Shown piece after piece: positions 9,642 through 19,139 of a DNA stretch of 64,000 bases; the first letter of the stretch is position 1; each line of letters starts with the position of its first letter. The stretch covers positions 620,001-684,000 of the forward strand of contig NZ_JACSZW010000001.1 in the NCBI RefSeq assembly GCF_014472395.1, in the 5' to 3' direction. This DNA is from Pedobacter sp. N36a. Its GTDB lineage: Bacteria > Bacteroidota > Bacteroidia > Sphingobacteriales > Sphingobacteriaceae. The translations under genes and the position numbers were made by a program. The notes beneath the pieces were generated by a model, which worked only from the letters and a program-made list of their open reading frames with translations, was not told where the DNA came from and ran no database searches.

Positions 9642-10844
9642 TTATAGCGATACCAGAATCTTACTTCTGGCATTGGTTTGCTTTTCTATTTTAAACCTGA
9701 CATTCAGGTACCTCAGCATCTCCAGAAATGCATTGGCATCGACCTGCCTGCTCACTTCCCCGGAGATTAAAAGCGGAGGAATTTTACCTTCATACACGAC
9801 ATCTACATTGTACCAGCGCGAAGCCTGACGCATAATGACCTTTAAATCGGTATTATTGAAACGGAAGTAACCGTTTTTCCAACTCATCACTTCTTCCATA
9901 TCTACTTTAGCGGAGAACAATTGACCATTGCGATCTGTGGCTTGCTCCCCTGGTTTAAGGATTACTGTGTTTTTTTGGTCAGTTACTTTTACGCTCCCTT
10001 CTATCAACGTGGTTTTCAAGGCAGGCTCCTCTTTATAGGCATTGATATTGAAATGGGTACCCAAAACTTCTACCTGTTGCTTTTCAGTTTGCACGATAAA
10101 AGGGACACGTTCAGATTTACCTTTTTTAAATTGCTTGGCCACTTCAAAATATGCCTCTCCTTTTAGTTCCACTTTACGTTCGCTCAGCTGATCAAAAGTC
10201 AAAGGAAATCTTAAAGAAGAGGCCGCATTGAGCCATACTTTGGTGCCGTCTGGCAGCACCACCTGGTACTGGCCACCATTAGGGGTACTAATTGTGTTGT
10301 AAATATTGGGTTTATTGACGTTGGCAAGGTGATATACCAACAGTCCATCTTTAGTTTTAGCGATGCTGATGCCCGACTCATTAACCAGCGTACCTTTTTT
10401 AGCATCTGATAAAGAGATTTGTCTGCCATCATCAAGTGTAAGTACGGCATTGTTTCCCCCTGCATGAATTTGCTTTGCTGCTGCAGCTTGTGCCAATGAG
10501 TTGTCATCTTCCCTGTCCGATCTAGAGTTATAGAATAACAGTCCGGCAGTTAAGGCTAATGCAATCCCAGCTGCTGCTGCAATTGAAGGCCATAAAAGAA
10601 TACGTTTTGGTTTTCCCGGCCGAGCTTGTTCTGGCTGAGCTTTTTCTTCCTCTAACTGCAATCTTCCCCAGACTTCGTCTAAATCCTCGCTGCGTTCCTT
10701 TTCCGTTAAATCAATACCCGTAATATGATCATCCCTATCTGCGCTACTTTTCAAGTGCCATTGCGCCAAGAGCGCCTGCTCTTCTTCCGTACATTCACCG
10801 GAAAGATATTTGATCAATAACTCTTTTGCGTCTAGTTTTGCCAT
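9642..10844 (-). CDS. FecR-family anti-sigma factor
   Basis: A 400-residue inner-membrane protein. Its cytoplasmic N-terminus (~1-85) begins with the DUF4880-like LLIKYLSGECTEEEQALL. One membrane helix is near residues 92-106 (SIAAAAGIALALTAGLLFY). The periplasmic FecR domain (~170-280) contains STPNGGQYQVVLPDGTKVWLNA, and a C-terminal DUF4974-like domain (~315-400) follows. It holds the sigma factor encoded just upstream until the STN domain of SusC reports substrate. Order sigma-fecR-susC-susD is the usual one. Confidence 0.95.
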   Translation of the reverse strand: MAKLDAKELLIKYLSGECTEEEQALLAQWHLKSSADRDDHITGIDLTEKERSEDLDEVWGRLQLEEEKAQPEQARPGKPKRILLWPSIAAAAGIALALTAGLLFYNSRSDREDDNSLAQAAAAKQIHAGGNNAVLTLDDGRQISLSDAKKGTLVNESGISIAKTKDGLLVYHLANVNKPNIYNTISTPNGGQYQVVLPDGTKVWLNAASSLRFPLTFDQLSERKVELKGEAYFEVAKQFKKGKSERVPFIVQTEKQQVEVLGTHFNINAYKEEPALKTTLIEGSVKVTDQKNTVILKPGEQATDRNGQLFSAKVDMEEVMSWKNGYFRFNNTDLKVIMRQASRWYNVDVVYEGKIPPLLISGEVSRQVDANAFLEMLRYLNVRFKIEKQTNARSKILVSL

Positions 10845-10946
10845 AATGCGAAGGATTGCTGTTTCTCCTTATCAAAACAACAGACAGGCAACTTAGCTGT
10901 ATGGGGTAAATAAAAATGAAAAAAATATAGGATGAGCTCCTTGGCA

Positions 10947-11519
10947 TTAAGAAATCAAAAATAAAAACACCACAAGGCCTAATTTTACCCTTAAAATCTT
11001 TAGTGCATGCTGCACATGTTTCCTTACCGTTTGTTCGGAAATAGTCAGCTGTTCCGCAATTTCTTTATGACTTAACTGCTCTTTCCTACTCAGCTCAAAA
11101 ACCGTCCTCATTTTAGCGGGTAAGGCCGCAATTTCTTTTTCAATTAATAAAGTCATTTGCTTTTCCCGAACCAGGTGATCTGCTGCTGCCTGATCTTCAT
11201 CGATAAAAGCCTGGAGGGAACTCAAATATTGGGAGGCTACTTTTTGATGGGAAATGGCATTAAAAATTCGGTTACGAACCGAGGTATACAGATATGCAGA
11301 TAAATTATCAGGAAAGGACAGGCGCTCTCTTTTCGTCCACAATGCGGCAAAAAGTTCATGAATAATATCTTTGGCTTCCTCGCGGTCCTGCATCCATTTA
11401 TAGGCATGGGTATGCAATAACCATTTGTATCTGTTGTAAATTTCTGTGAATGCAGCCCTATCCCCAGACCTCAACAATTCGGCAAGTTCGTTGTCCGATA
11501 TTGTTTTATAATTCAGCAT
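10947..11519 (-). CDS. FecI-like ECF RNA polymerase sigma factor
   Basis: A 190-residue sigma-70 family protein of the Bacteroidota ECF group. Region 2 (~25-95) contains the EAKDIIHELFAALW segment and region 4 (~125-180) contains the helix-turn-helix LSHKEIAEQLTISEQTVRKH. It should direct transcription of the SusC/SusD locus when released by the FecR protein 102 bases downstream. The hydrophobic C-terminal end (VVFLFLIS) is slightly unusual but common in this group. Confidence 0.95.
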   Translation of the reverse strand: MLNYKTISDNELAELLRSGDRAAFTEIYNRYKWLLHTHAYKWMQDREEAKDIIHELFAALWTKRERLSFPDNLSAYLYTSVRNRIFNAISHQKVASQYLSSLQAFIDEDQAAADHLVREKQMTLLIEKEIAALPAKMRTVFELSRKEQLSHKEIAEQLTISEQTVRKHVQHALKILRVKLGLVVFLFLIS

Positions 11520-11605
11520 TTCATTGTATCCCCCGGACGAATATAAGAATTCTCAATAAATACCAAACCCTATAACTATTGAGTTATATATAGATGATAA
11601 AACAG

Positions 11606-11663
11606 AAAACCTCTGAACCATAGGTTCGAAGGTTTATTTTCTACCCTATGATCCAGAGGTTTT
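11606..11663 (-). terminator. terminator after the TonB-type gene
   Basis: AAAACCTCTG (11606-11615) and CAGAGGTTTT (11654-11663) pair, with further pairing of ATAGG and CCTAT inside. On the minus strand the stem ends in TTTTC TGTTTT. Confidence 0.65.
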
Positions 11664-11740
11664 TACAAAATTTCTTGTCTACTCTTCCTTTCTACTCCCA
11701 ACAAAATCAATGTCTGTGAAAAGGCCTGGGAAGGTTTGCC

Positions 11741-14695
11741 CTACATAAAGCTTCCATCTCCTCTTCTCATCACTCCTCTTCCATTTCTCCCGGTCGCACC
11801 AGACCATTTCTGCAGTCTCATGGTTAACTTCACCATAAAATACCTACTCAGCGCATTAGATTTTGTATCGACAATATCGGTACCATCAATCTGCTGTGTG
11901 ACAAAATTATTTTGGTTAAGTACATCAAATGCCTGAACGGTCACTTTTCCTCTACGGTCAAAAAATTCCTTTTCAGCATACATATTGATTACAAAAGGGT
12001 TGGAAGTAATGTTAGAGCTAATTCCTCTTACATAATTTTTACTGGCACTATAGCCAAATAAGTAGCTATCCCATAAATACACCCTTCCATCCACATTTAA
12101 GGCTAGGGTATTGGTATTCGTATTGGCAGCGGTAATCACGCTGTTAGTAGATCGCGTATTGGTATAAGAAACATTCGGATTAATCTCGAACCAATCTGTC
12201 GGGTTGATCCTCGGACCAAAACGTTCCATCATCGTTTGCACATTGGCCACATTTAGTACGCCGTTCGACATAGACAAACGGTGGTCATAACTATAGGACC
12301 CACTTAAGGCGAGGTTATATTTTCTATCATTTAATTGTTTGTTCACCGAATAGTTGGCATTAATACGATACACACCATTGGCGTTTAAGTACCTGGTCTC
12401 ATTGATCGTATTGGTCCCACCTTTAGGAAGTTCTGTTCTGATCTGCACTACATTTCTGATGACCGCATGATCTGTGGTTGAAGCATTCACATTCAGGGAA
12501 TAATTCAACTTTGAATTGGCAATATAATTATTGTAGTTGGCATTTAATGTATGGGTAAAAGAGGCCAAAAGATCCGGGTTACCAATCACCGGACTTTGTG
12601 GATTCGTTACATCTCTAACCGGCTGAATCTGATCAAATGATGGCTCCACTGCATTCCCTGAATAGTTTAGTTGGATTTTATGCTGTCTGGACCACATATA
12701 CTCAAAGCGTGCAATTGGAATCAGATTAAAGCTATTTCGGTGCGTACTGGTTCCTAAGCTGGCCTTCGTCCCTGATAAAACAGCTGGTACTCCGGTTACT
12801 CCCACAGAGAACCTCACTTTAGACATCCTATCCAGACCATAGCGATAATTTAAGGCAATACGCCCTTGAGTAAATGAATAATCATAAATATTACTTAAAG
12901 AATCAATCACGGCAAGTATACCGTTCTCACCAATATTTCTGGTGGTAGCGGTATTGTCGTAGCCATTATAATTCAATTGGGCATTAAATTCCAATTGCGT
13001 GTTGAGCGTTAAAGGTTCCACATAAGTCAGACTCCCTCTATAATTCTTCTGCAGATTCTTACGTTCCACAATCCGGTTCACCAGGGAATCGTAAGGTAGA
13101 ATTAAAGGATCCTTATTATAGAAAGTATACCTACCATCTTGTATCTGCTCTGAATCCTGGTTATTATTATTCAGATCCACCTGCATGGAAACGTTTCTTC
13201 TTGGTTTTTTAAATATATGCTGATAAAATACAGAGGCACCAATCTGAGGTCTGGTGTTTTTAGTTAAGTTCCTGATAAACTCATCTCTGTTATTATATCC
13301 TCTTTGAAAAATGGTATCCAAACGGGTACTCGTTGTTGAATTAGTTCTGAAAGTAGGTATGATTCTTAAAAAGTTGCTGCTATCAAGGTCAGCTTCTATT
13401 TCTAATCTAAAATTATGACTTTGAGTCAGGTTATCAGACATCCTTCTCGACCGTTCATTTGTCAAGTTGTCGACCACCCCTTTTTGTACATTCGTATCAA
13501 TTACCGCATATCTCTTTGCTGTGCTTTCGGTGATGGAATTCACGTCTGAGGAATTGAAGCCATAATTCAGATTCACCGCAACCTTCTTACTTACTTTATC
13601 ACGGTAGCTCACTGAGCCGTTACCAATCTTAGTAGTTCCTCCACTCGCACCACCGCTGCCAGAGTTACCAGTGTTACCGCCACTATTTCCAGCATTGTTT
13701 CCACCGCGGCCGCCTCCACCACCGCCACTATTGCTATTGCCGCCATTATCACCGCTGGAAGCCACTCCATTTATCGTGTTATTGAAACTTCCATTCACAC
13801 CGATAATTTGGTTCCCGTTAATTCTGGTTCCGAAAACTCCGCTTTCAAATCTCTTATTACTTCCTGCGGCCACGTTTGCATTCACCATATTCCCTACAGA
13901 TTTATCTGTTCGGGTGGTAATGTTTAAAATCTTTTCCGCATCGCCGTCTTTTACGCCGGTTCTTGCCGCCTGATCTCCATAATCATCAACAATCTGTATT
14001 TTGTCTACGATTTCTGCAGGAAGGTTTTTAATCGCATTCGCGATATCTCCTCCTAAATACTCTTTACCATTCAATTTAGCCTTCGTGATGGATTGTCCCT
14101 GGTGCACTAATGTCCCATCGGTTCCCACTTCCATTCCTTCCATCTTCTTCAGCAATTCATCAACTGAGGCATTCTTCCTGACGATATAATCGCTGGCCTT
14201 ATACTCCACCGTATCTGTTTTATAGGTTATCGATGGCGTACCGCTGATCACCACTTCATTCAGGAGGTTTTTCTCCTCTTTTAGTGTAATTGGGTCCATC
14301 ACAATTCTTGGAATTACATCATTCTGTTTATAACGAACAGGCTTTGTAGCTGCATATCCGATACTTTGGACCATCAGCGTATAGGTGGCAGATTTTACAT
14401 TTTTGAACACAAAAATACCATCTGAATTTGTACTGGTTTTCAACGTATCCATAGTTGAAGTCAGCGTTACTGTAGCGCCAATTACGCCAAGATCTGTAGA
14501 ATCTTTTACAATCCCACTGATTTCCCTGGTAGGAAGCGGCGGTGGGGCGGTTTGTTTACCTTGATTTTGCGCAAAGCCGTAAGCCGAACTGAAAATAAAA
14601 CCCAATAATAGTAATGTTCTTTTTAATAGCCCAAAATGCCGGCTGCGTTGAAATTGCTGCAGCCGGGGGACTGCAACCGAATGAAAATGGTTCAT
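11741..14695 (-). CDS. TonB-dependent outer-membrane beta-barrel protein
   Basis: At 984 residues: signal sequence (~25-42), carboxypeptidase-regulatory-like domain (~55-130, ISGIVKDSTDLGVIGATVTL), a plug-like domain (~145-280) and a long barrel rich in Asn/Thr strands. It belongs to the OMP_b-brl_3 / outer membrane beta-barrel family, not to SusC, and no SusD gene adjoins it. Residues ~310-355 form a low-complexity Gly/Asn/Ser loop that would stick out of the barrel. The neighbouring gene at 14770 encodes another Gly-rich exported protein. Substrate unknown. Confidence 0.88.
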   Translation of the reverse strand: MNHFHSVAVPRLQQFQRSRHFGLLKRTLLLLGFIFSSAYGFAQNQGKQTAPPPLPTREISGIVKDSTDLGVIGATVTLTSTMDTLKTSTNSDGIFVFKNVKSATYTLMVQSIGYAATKPVRYKQNDVIPRIVMDPITLKEEKNLLNEVVISGTPSITYKTDTVEYKASDYIVRKNASVDELLKKMEGMEVGTDGTLVHQGQSITKAKLNGKEYLGGDIANAIKNLPAEIVDKIQIVDDYGDQAARTGVKDGDAEKILNITTRTDKSVGNMVNANVAAGSNKRFESGVFGTRINGNQIIGVNGSFNNTINGVASSGDNGGNSNSGGGGGGRGGNNAGNSGGNTGNSGSGGASGGTTKIGNGSVSYRDKVSKKVAVNLNYGFNSSDVNSITESTAKRYAVIDTNVQKGVVDNLTNERSRRMSDNLTQSHNFRLEIEADLDSSNFLRIIPTFRTNSTTSTRLDTIFQRGYNNRDEFIRNLTKNTRPQIGASVFYQHIFKKPRRNVSMQVDLNNNNQDSEQIQDGRYTFYNKDPLILPYDSLVNRIVERKNLQKNYRGSLTYVEPLTLNTQLEFNAQLNYNGYDNTATTRNIGENGILAVIDSLSNIYDYSFTQGRIALNYRYGLDRMSKVRFSVGVTGVPAVLSGTKASLGTSTHRNSFNLIPIARFEYMWSRQHKIQLNYSGNAVEPSFDQIQPVRDVTNPQSPVIGNPDLLASFTHTLNANYNNYIANSKLNYSLNVNASTTDHAVIRNVVQIRTELPKGGTNTINETRYLNANGVYRINANYSVNKQLNDRKYNLALSGSYSYDHRLSMSNGVLNVANVQTMMERFGPRINPTDWFEINPNVSYTNTRSTNSVITAANTNTNTLALNVDGRVYLWDSYLFGYSASKNYVRGISSNITSNPFVINMYAEKEFFDRRGKVTVQAFDVLNQNNFVTQQIDGTDIVDTKSNALSRYFMVKLTMRLQKWSGATGRNGRGVMRRGDGSFM

Positions 14696-14769
14696 GAGTT
14701 TGTATGGTTGGTTTGTGTGTGTCTATGTGTGCGCTGTGACCCGGTAACTGGTCGCATTTTTAGGCCTGA

Positions 14770-15633
14770 TTATTTTTTTACTAAAGTATACTTGCCCCAA
14801 AAATCAGTTGGACTGATCAGTGCCTGAAAGTCGAAGTTACCACCTCCGCCGCCACGTGGACCAAAATTACCACCGCCACCGCCTCTTGGACCGCCTCCGC
14901 CGCCGCCATCAAATCCTGGCATTTGTAAGCCATTCAGTTTAATGTTGTAGGCAAATTCAGTAGCACTGTCTTTAGCAATACCCAAAGCAGATAGTGGAAT
15001 GGCAATTTCATAGAATAAAGCATGGTCTTTGGTAATACTTGCTACCGCTTTAATCCCATATTCATTATATATAGATATCAAGGTATCCGCAGTATTTTTA
15101 AAGCCATTGATTCTAATCTCTTTGACTTGTGCCAACTGCTTTTTCTGCATTTCGGCCATCATGGAATCTCTTTGTAATTTACTGACTTGACCAGCTGAGG
15201 CTGAACCCATCACTGTGCCCATCATCATCGTTCTACGACCGCCGCCACCCTGACCGCCACCAGGTCTCATATTCGCCCTGTTTACTACAGGATAAGTTAA
15301 AGTGATACTTTCTTTTTCTTTCTTTTTCCCATCAGGGTTGATGGAAAGGGTAATCCCACCGGCCAGGATTTTAGTATTATTACTGGCCTCTGTAGATTTG
15401 ATGGCGACATACAGGTTATTGTCGTCGTTAGCCATCGTATAATAGATATTTGTTCTCTTATTCAGTGCCTGAAAACTATCATTCCATTCTGTATTTCTCC
15501 CATCTGCTCTTATTCCTGCGGGTGCATACAACCCATTAGTTTGTACATCTGGAAGTTTCTGAGCATATCCAGCTGAACTAACGGCCAGCAATAACAAGAA
15601 AGAAGGAATTAATTTGGAGAGTTTCATTTTCAT
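14770..15633 (-). CDS. exported Gly-rich protein with DOMON/CBM9-like fold, function unknown
   Basis: A 287-residue protein with a signal peptide (cleavage after AGYAQ). The phrase GIRADGRNTEWNDSF followed by NNLYVAIKSTEASNNTKILAGGITLSI resembles the carbohydrate-binding family 9-like/DOMON beta-sandwich often found in surface proteins. The C-terminus has two long poly-Gly/Arg/Phe repeats (GGGGGGPRGGGGGNFGPRGG). It lies 74 bases upstream of the TonB-type gene in the same direction and probably shares its transcript. Binding target not visible. Confidence 0.7.
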   Translation of the reverse strand: MKMKLSKLIPSFLLLLAVSSAGYAQKLPDVQTNGLYAPAGIRADGRNTEWNDSFQALNKRTNIYYTMANDDNNLYVAIKSTEASNNTKILAGGITLSINPDGKKKEKESITLTYPVVNRANMRPGGGQGGGGRRTMMMGTVMGSASAGQVSKLQRDSMMAEMQKKQLAQVKEIRINGFKNTADTLISIYNEYGIKAVASITKDHALFYEIAIPLSALGIAKDSATEFAYNIKLNGLQMPGFDGGGGGGPRGGGGGNFGPRGGGGGNFDFQALISPTDFWGKYTLVKK

Positions 15634-15703
15634 AGTAGTTCAAATTAAAGAGATCAATATATTCAGTTGTTGTGTTTAGGACTTTAGAAATTGATTTAGG
15701 TTT

Positions 15704-15736
15704 AATCTTTACACAAATTTTCTCTGTGTAAAGATT
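15704..15736. repeat. 12-bp inverted repeat upstream of the Gly-rich gene
   Basis: AATCTTTACACA (15704-15715) and TGTGTAAAGATT (15725-15736) are perfect inverted repeats with a nine-base loop, in the 247-base gap before the gene starting at 15633. It could be an operator or a weak terminator. The same 14-mer TAATCTTTACACAA recurs at 30511. Confidence 0.6.
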
Positions 15737-15880
15737 TTTGTGCTTCAGCCCTTTTTCTTTACAGCTATAGAACTACACCTTTCTTTAGCATTACACCAAA
15801 ATCAACGCGAATTAAACATAAAATATATGCAGGATAAAATATCTACCTTAATTTGTTACATACCTATTGTGGATCAAGAA

Positions 15881-16285
15881 CTAACCCTCACAATTCTTGA
15901 TTTCGATTTTAGCGATTCCCAGCCAATTTTCTACCGGTACACCATCAGCGCCAAGTAAGACTTTAGGATCATGACCAACATGTCCTGCAATCTCCTGGAT
16001 CATATCCTTACTGATTGCCTTGTTATTAATCCGAAGTGGTTCATCCAAAGTATCTGTACAAATTTCGAGATCATAGATGCCTTCCACCATAGTTTTACAG
16101 ATCATCAGGTCAATGCCCTCCCCTTGAACCATTCGTTTTAATTCAGAAAAAGCATGGTTAACCTGTGCAGTACGATCCTCCGTAAAACCCATTTGCAGTG
16201 CTCCATTAAATCCGTCGCGACCGTCTTTTGTTAAATTAAAGCCATTTACATCCGCTAACACGGATTCCATAATCAATCTGTCCAT
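15881..16285 (-). CDS. hypothetical cytoplasmic protein
   Basis: A 134-residue protein with no signal peptide, membrane helix or family that I recognise. It is mixed alpha/beta in appearance with moderate acidity, and has two Cys near residues 63 and 76 and one near the C-terminus (KNCEG). A second Met five codons in (MESVL) is an alternative start. It stands alone between the Gly-rich gene and cydB, with clear gaps on both sides. Codon use looks like its neighbours. Confidence 0.65.
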   Translation of the reverse strand: MDRLIMESVLADVNGFNLTKDGRDGFNGALQMGFTEDRTAQVNHAFSELKRMVQGEGIDLMICKTMVEGIYDLEICTDTLDEPLRINNKAISKDMIQEIAGHVGHDPKVLLGADGVPVENWLGIAKIEIKNCEG

Positions 16286-16404
16286 AATTTCTATTTTAAA
16301 TAATTATCTCTATTTAAAAGCTAATAAAGGCCCTAATTGTTTGATCAAAATTAAAAACAGCAGGTTTTTTAGTTTTATTTTATACCTTAAAAAAAATTGA
16401 AAGC

Positions 16405-16515
16405 ATGAACATACAAGGAGTAAAAGTAGGATTGTCAGAAATCATGATCATGTTGATGGGACTGATTATTGTCTTTTTAATCATCAGGGCATTTATTGTT
16501 AAACCAAAAGGCTAA
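16405..16515 (+). CDS. 36-residue single-pass membrane peptide
   Basis: ATG at 16405 to TAA at 16515 encodes a 36-residue peptide: a short polar N-terminus (MNIQGVKVGLSE), a hydrophobic helix (IMIMLMGLIIVFLIIRAFIV) and a basic tail KPKG. This is the positive-inside layout of a small membrane protein. It is convergent with cydB, whose stop lies 17 bases away. Its size resembles CydX, the small subunit of cytochrome bd, but it is on the opposite strand and lacks the CydX N-terminal pattern, so that identity is not claimed. Confidence 0.5.
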   Translation: MNIQGVKVGLSEIMIMLMGLIIVFLIIRAFIVKPKG

Positions 16516-16532
16516 AATTACCACCGATTGGT

Positions 16533-17552
16533 TTAATGATCTGTCTCAACATTTGTTTTCTTTTGAAAAATATAGATGAGGTATACCAAAGCCGGTAAAA
16601 TGAATATACTGCCGATCAATAAGGCATAGCCTAAAGTTTCTATAGTTTTAGCCTGTCCCTGGTGCGTCAGTAAAGAAAGGTTAGCACCGTCTTTTAATAA
16701 AAGAATATCTGGAAAATGGCTATAGGTAGCGGCAAATAAGATCATGGTGACCTGGAAGCCGGCCAGCAACCTTAAAAGAATAGGTTTATCTCTTTCCAGT
16801 ACAAAGAACATTAGTACCAAAGAAATACTGGCGGCAATGATGGCAATGAGTCCTGGGATATCCCCAAAAATCCAGTGAATCAAAGGAATTTGTTCAAAGT
16901 AAGCGGCCAGGAATACCAGTGCTCCACAAAACATAACGATAAAAATAATCCTCCTGGCTTTTCTAATAAAATGGTTCCTATCTTCCTTTTCTGTGGTTTG
17001 TCCAATGATAAAGATGGTGGCTAAAAACGCACAAATGCTGACGGTAAAAATACCTACGGCAACAGAGAACCAGTTCAGCCAGCTGAACACATAGGCCGAC
17101 AAGAAGTCATTCGCCTGTGGATCAATCCTTCCTGAAACAGCGCTTGCTGCGATAATACCCAAAAAGAAAGGCGTAATCAGACTGGAATACACAAATATTG
17201 GCGTATAGACTTTCTGCATATCATCTTCCACGGCATCATAATTTCTAAACACAAAAGCAGTGCCTCTGGCAATAATACCCAGCAGCATCCCTACAAGCGG
17301 AATATGAAGATATATAGATACCGTGGTATAAATTTTAGGGAAGCCTACAAAAAGAATGACAACGGCAATGATCAGCCACATATGATTTGCTTCCCAAATA
17401 GGGCCAATCGCTTTATACATCGTTTTTCGGGTTCTTTCTTTATTCTTATCCGAAGTAAGCAGTTCGATGATACCTGCTCCAAAATCGGCACCGCCCAATA
17501 AAATGTAAAGTAAAATAGCGGTCCAGAGAAAAACAATCACAACGTATATCAT
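16533..17552 (-). CDS. cydB: cytochrome bd oxidase subunit II
   Basis: A 339-residue membrane protein with eight to nine predicted helices and the CydB opening, VFLWTAILLYILLGGADFGAGI, followed by GPIWEANHMWLI, a signature of subunit II. With CydA it forms the quinol:oxygen oxidoreductase that works at low oxygen, reducing O2 to water without pumping protons. It starts 4 bases after the cydA stop, so the two are one transcript. Confidence 0.97.
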   Translation of the reverse strand: MIYVVIVFLWTAILLYILLGGADFGAGIIELLTSDKNKERTRKTMYKAIGPIWEANHMWLIIAVVILFVGFPKIYTTVSIYLHIPLVGMLLGIIARGTAFVFRNYDAVEDDMQKVYTPIFVYSSLITPFFLGIIAASAVSGRIDPQANDFLSAYVFSWLNWFSVAVGIFTVSICAFLATIFIIGQTTEKEDRNHFIRKARRIIFIVMFCGALVFLAAYFEQIPLIHWIFGDIPGLIAIIAASISLVLMFFVLERDKPILLRLLAGFQVTMILFAATYSHFPDILLLKDGANLSLLTHQGQAKTIETLGYALLIGSIFILPALVYLIYIFQKKTNVETDH

Positions 17553-17556
17553 AATA

Positions 17557-18885
17557 TTAGCTTTTAGGAACTTCGGATGACGAATTGTATAGTTTACCTA
17601 CCATGGTAATCTGACGGTACAATAATAAACTTACGATCACTGCAAGAGAGATGTACACTGCAGTGAACAGGTAAAAAGAATAGGCAATTCCGGGCATAGG
17701 TGTGACCGCATCCGCCGTACGCATCACGCCATGAATGATCCATGGCTGTCGACCCACCTCTGTGACTGTCCAGCCGGCTTCCAAAGCAATAAATCCCATC
17801 GGGGTAGCCACAACGAACAGCTTGAGCAGCCAGGTACTCCTAAGCCAGAGTTTTTTCTTCCATAAAGCAAGAAAGTACAAGAGCGACAAGCCAACCATCG
17901 CCATGCCTAAACCTACCATAATCTGGAATGCATAATGTGTTACTGCAACTGGAGGATGATCTGCTTTAGGAACGCTGTCCAGTCCTTTTACTTCCCCATT
18001 AAAGTCTCCGGTAGTCATAAAACTAAGCAAACCAGGGATCCTGATCGCATAATCTACTGTTTTTCTTGCCGTATCAGGAATACCACCAATAATCAGCGGG
18101 GCATTTCTTTCCGTATGAAAATGTGCTTCCATCGCAGCTAGTTTTGCTGGCTGGCGCTTGGCCACATCTTTTGCAGAAATATCTCCACTTAAGGGCTGCA
18201 AACAAGCAAACACTGTCGCAAATATGGCGGCGATTCTAAAGGCCATGCTATGGAAAGCTACATTTTTACCTTTCAGGATCATGAGTGCATGAACCCCTGC
18301 CACAGCAAAGCCCGTGGATACAAATGCGGCTACTGTCATGTGCAGCGCCTGAGAAAACCAAGCATCATTAAACATCGCTTTAACCGGGTCTATATTTAAG
18401 TATTGTCCGTCTATATAATCAAATCCAGCAGGGCTGTTCATCCAGGCATTGGCGGCTACCACCAGAATTCCGGATAACAAACCACTGATCCCTACTACTA
18501 CCCCTGTTGCCCAATGAAACCAGGGATTGAGCCTGTTCCAGCCATAGAGGTAGAACCCTAGCGCAATCGCTTCGATAAAAAAAGCTGTTCCCTCTAAAGA
18601 GAAAGGCATTCCAAATATTGGGCCGGCATGTTCCATAAATTTTGGCCAAAGCAGGCCAAGTTCGAATGACAATACAGTTCCGGAAACTGCTCCAGTAGCA
18701 AAGAAAATCGCTACACCAGCGCTCCATGCTTTTGTGACATCCCGGTAAACTTTTTTCTTCGTTTTAAGCCAGTAAAAATGTGCCAGTGACATAAAAAATG
18801 GCATCACCATTCCAATACAAGCAAAAACAATGTGGAAGCCTAAGGAGAAGGCCATCTGAAGGCGGGCAGCTAAAAAATCGTCCAT
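17557..18885 (-). CDS. cydA: cytochrome bd oxidase subunit I
   Basis: A 442-residue protein of the short Q-loop type. Visible features are the N-terminal haem b595 ligand His in SLGFHIVFA, the b558 His in SQALHMTVAAF, and the conserved GRQPWIIHGVMRTADAVT that precedes the quinol side. It carries all three haems and the quinol site; CydB is encoded directly downstream. The 254-base upstream region (18886-19139) is AT-rich and shared with a divergent lipoprotein gene. No oxygen-regulator box could be picked out with confidence. Confidence 0.97.
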   Translation of the reverse strand: MDDFLAARLQMAFSLGFHIVFACIGMVMPFFMSLAHFYWLKTKKKVYRDVTKAWSAGVAIFFATGAVSGTVLSFELGLLWPKFMEHAGPIFGMPFSLEGTAFFIEAIALGFYLYGWNRLNPWFHWATGVVVGISGLLSGILVVAANAWMNSPAGFDYIDGQYLNIDPVKAMFNDAWFSQALHMTVAAFVSTGFAVAGVHALMILKGKNVAFHSMAFRIAAIFATVFACLQPLSGDISAKDVAKRQPAKLAAMEAHFHTERNAPLIIGGIPDTARKTVDYAIRIPGLLSFMTTGDFNGEVKGLDSVPKADHPPVAVTHYAFQIMVGLGMAMVGLSLLYFLALWKKKLWLRSTWLLKLFVVATPMGFIALEAGWTVTEVGRQPWIIHGVMRTADAVTPMPGIAYSFYLFTAVYISLAVIVSLLLYRQITMVGKLYNSSSEVPKS

Positions 18886-19139
18886 ATTAACTTACAATAA
18901 ACGGTAATAGATAAAAGAAATCTTTGCCTGCTAAGGTACTGCTTAATGCGTGCAGAACATACTATTCATAGATTAATTAAACATTTCCAGGTCAAAAATT
19001 AACCGGTTAAATTCTTCAAAACAACAGGCATTAATTTAACCAAAAAATAATATAAAGTATTTTAAATTAATTATTAATCAGAATCCTCACCTTAATTAGA
19101 AAATTAAATATAGATTCGAATTTCATCAATCCCAATTAT

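Noticed and set aside
13671..13973. Pro/Leu-rich plus-strand frame
   Set aside because: It is the antisense of the Gly/Asn-rich stretch of the TonB-type gene and has no independent support.
16405..16532. cydX for the cytochrome bd oxidase
   Set aside because: The only small membrane frame here is on the strand opposite to cydAB and lacks the CydX N-terminal pattern; no minus-strand frame fits.
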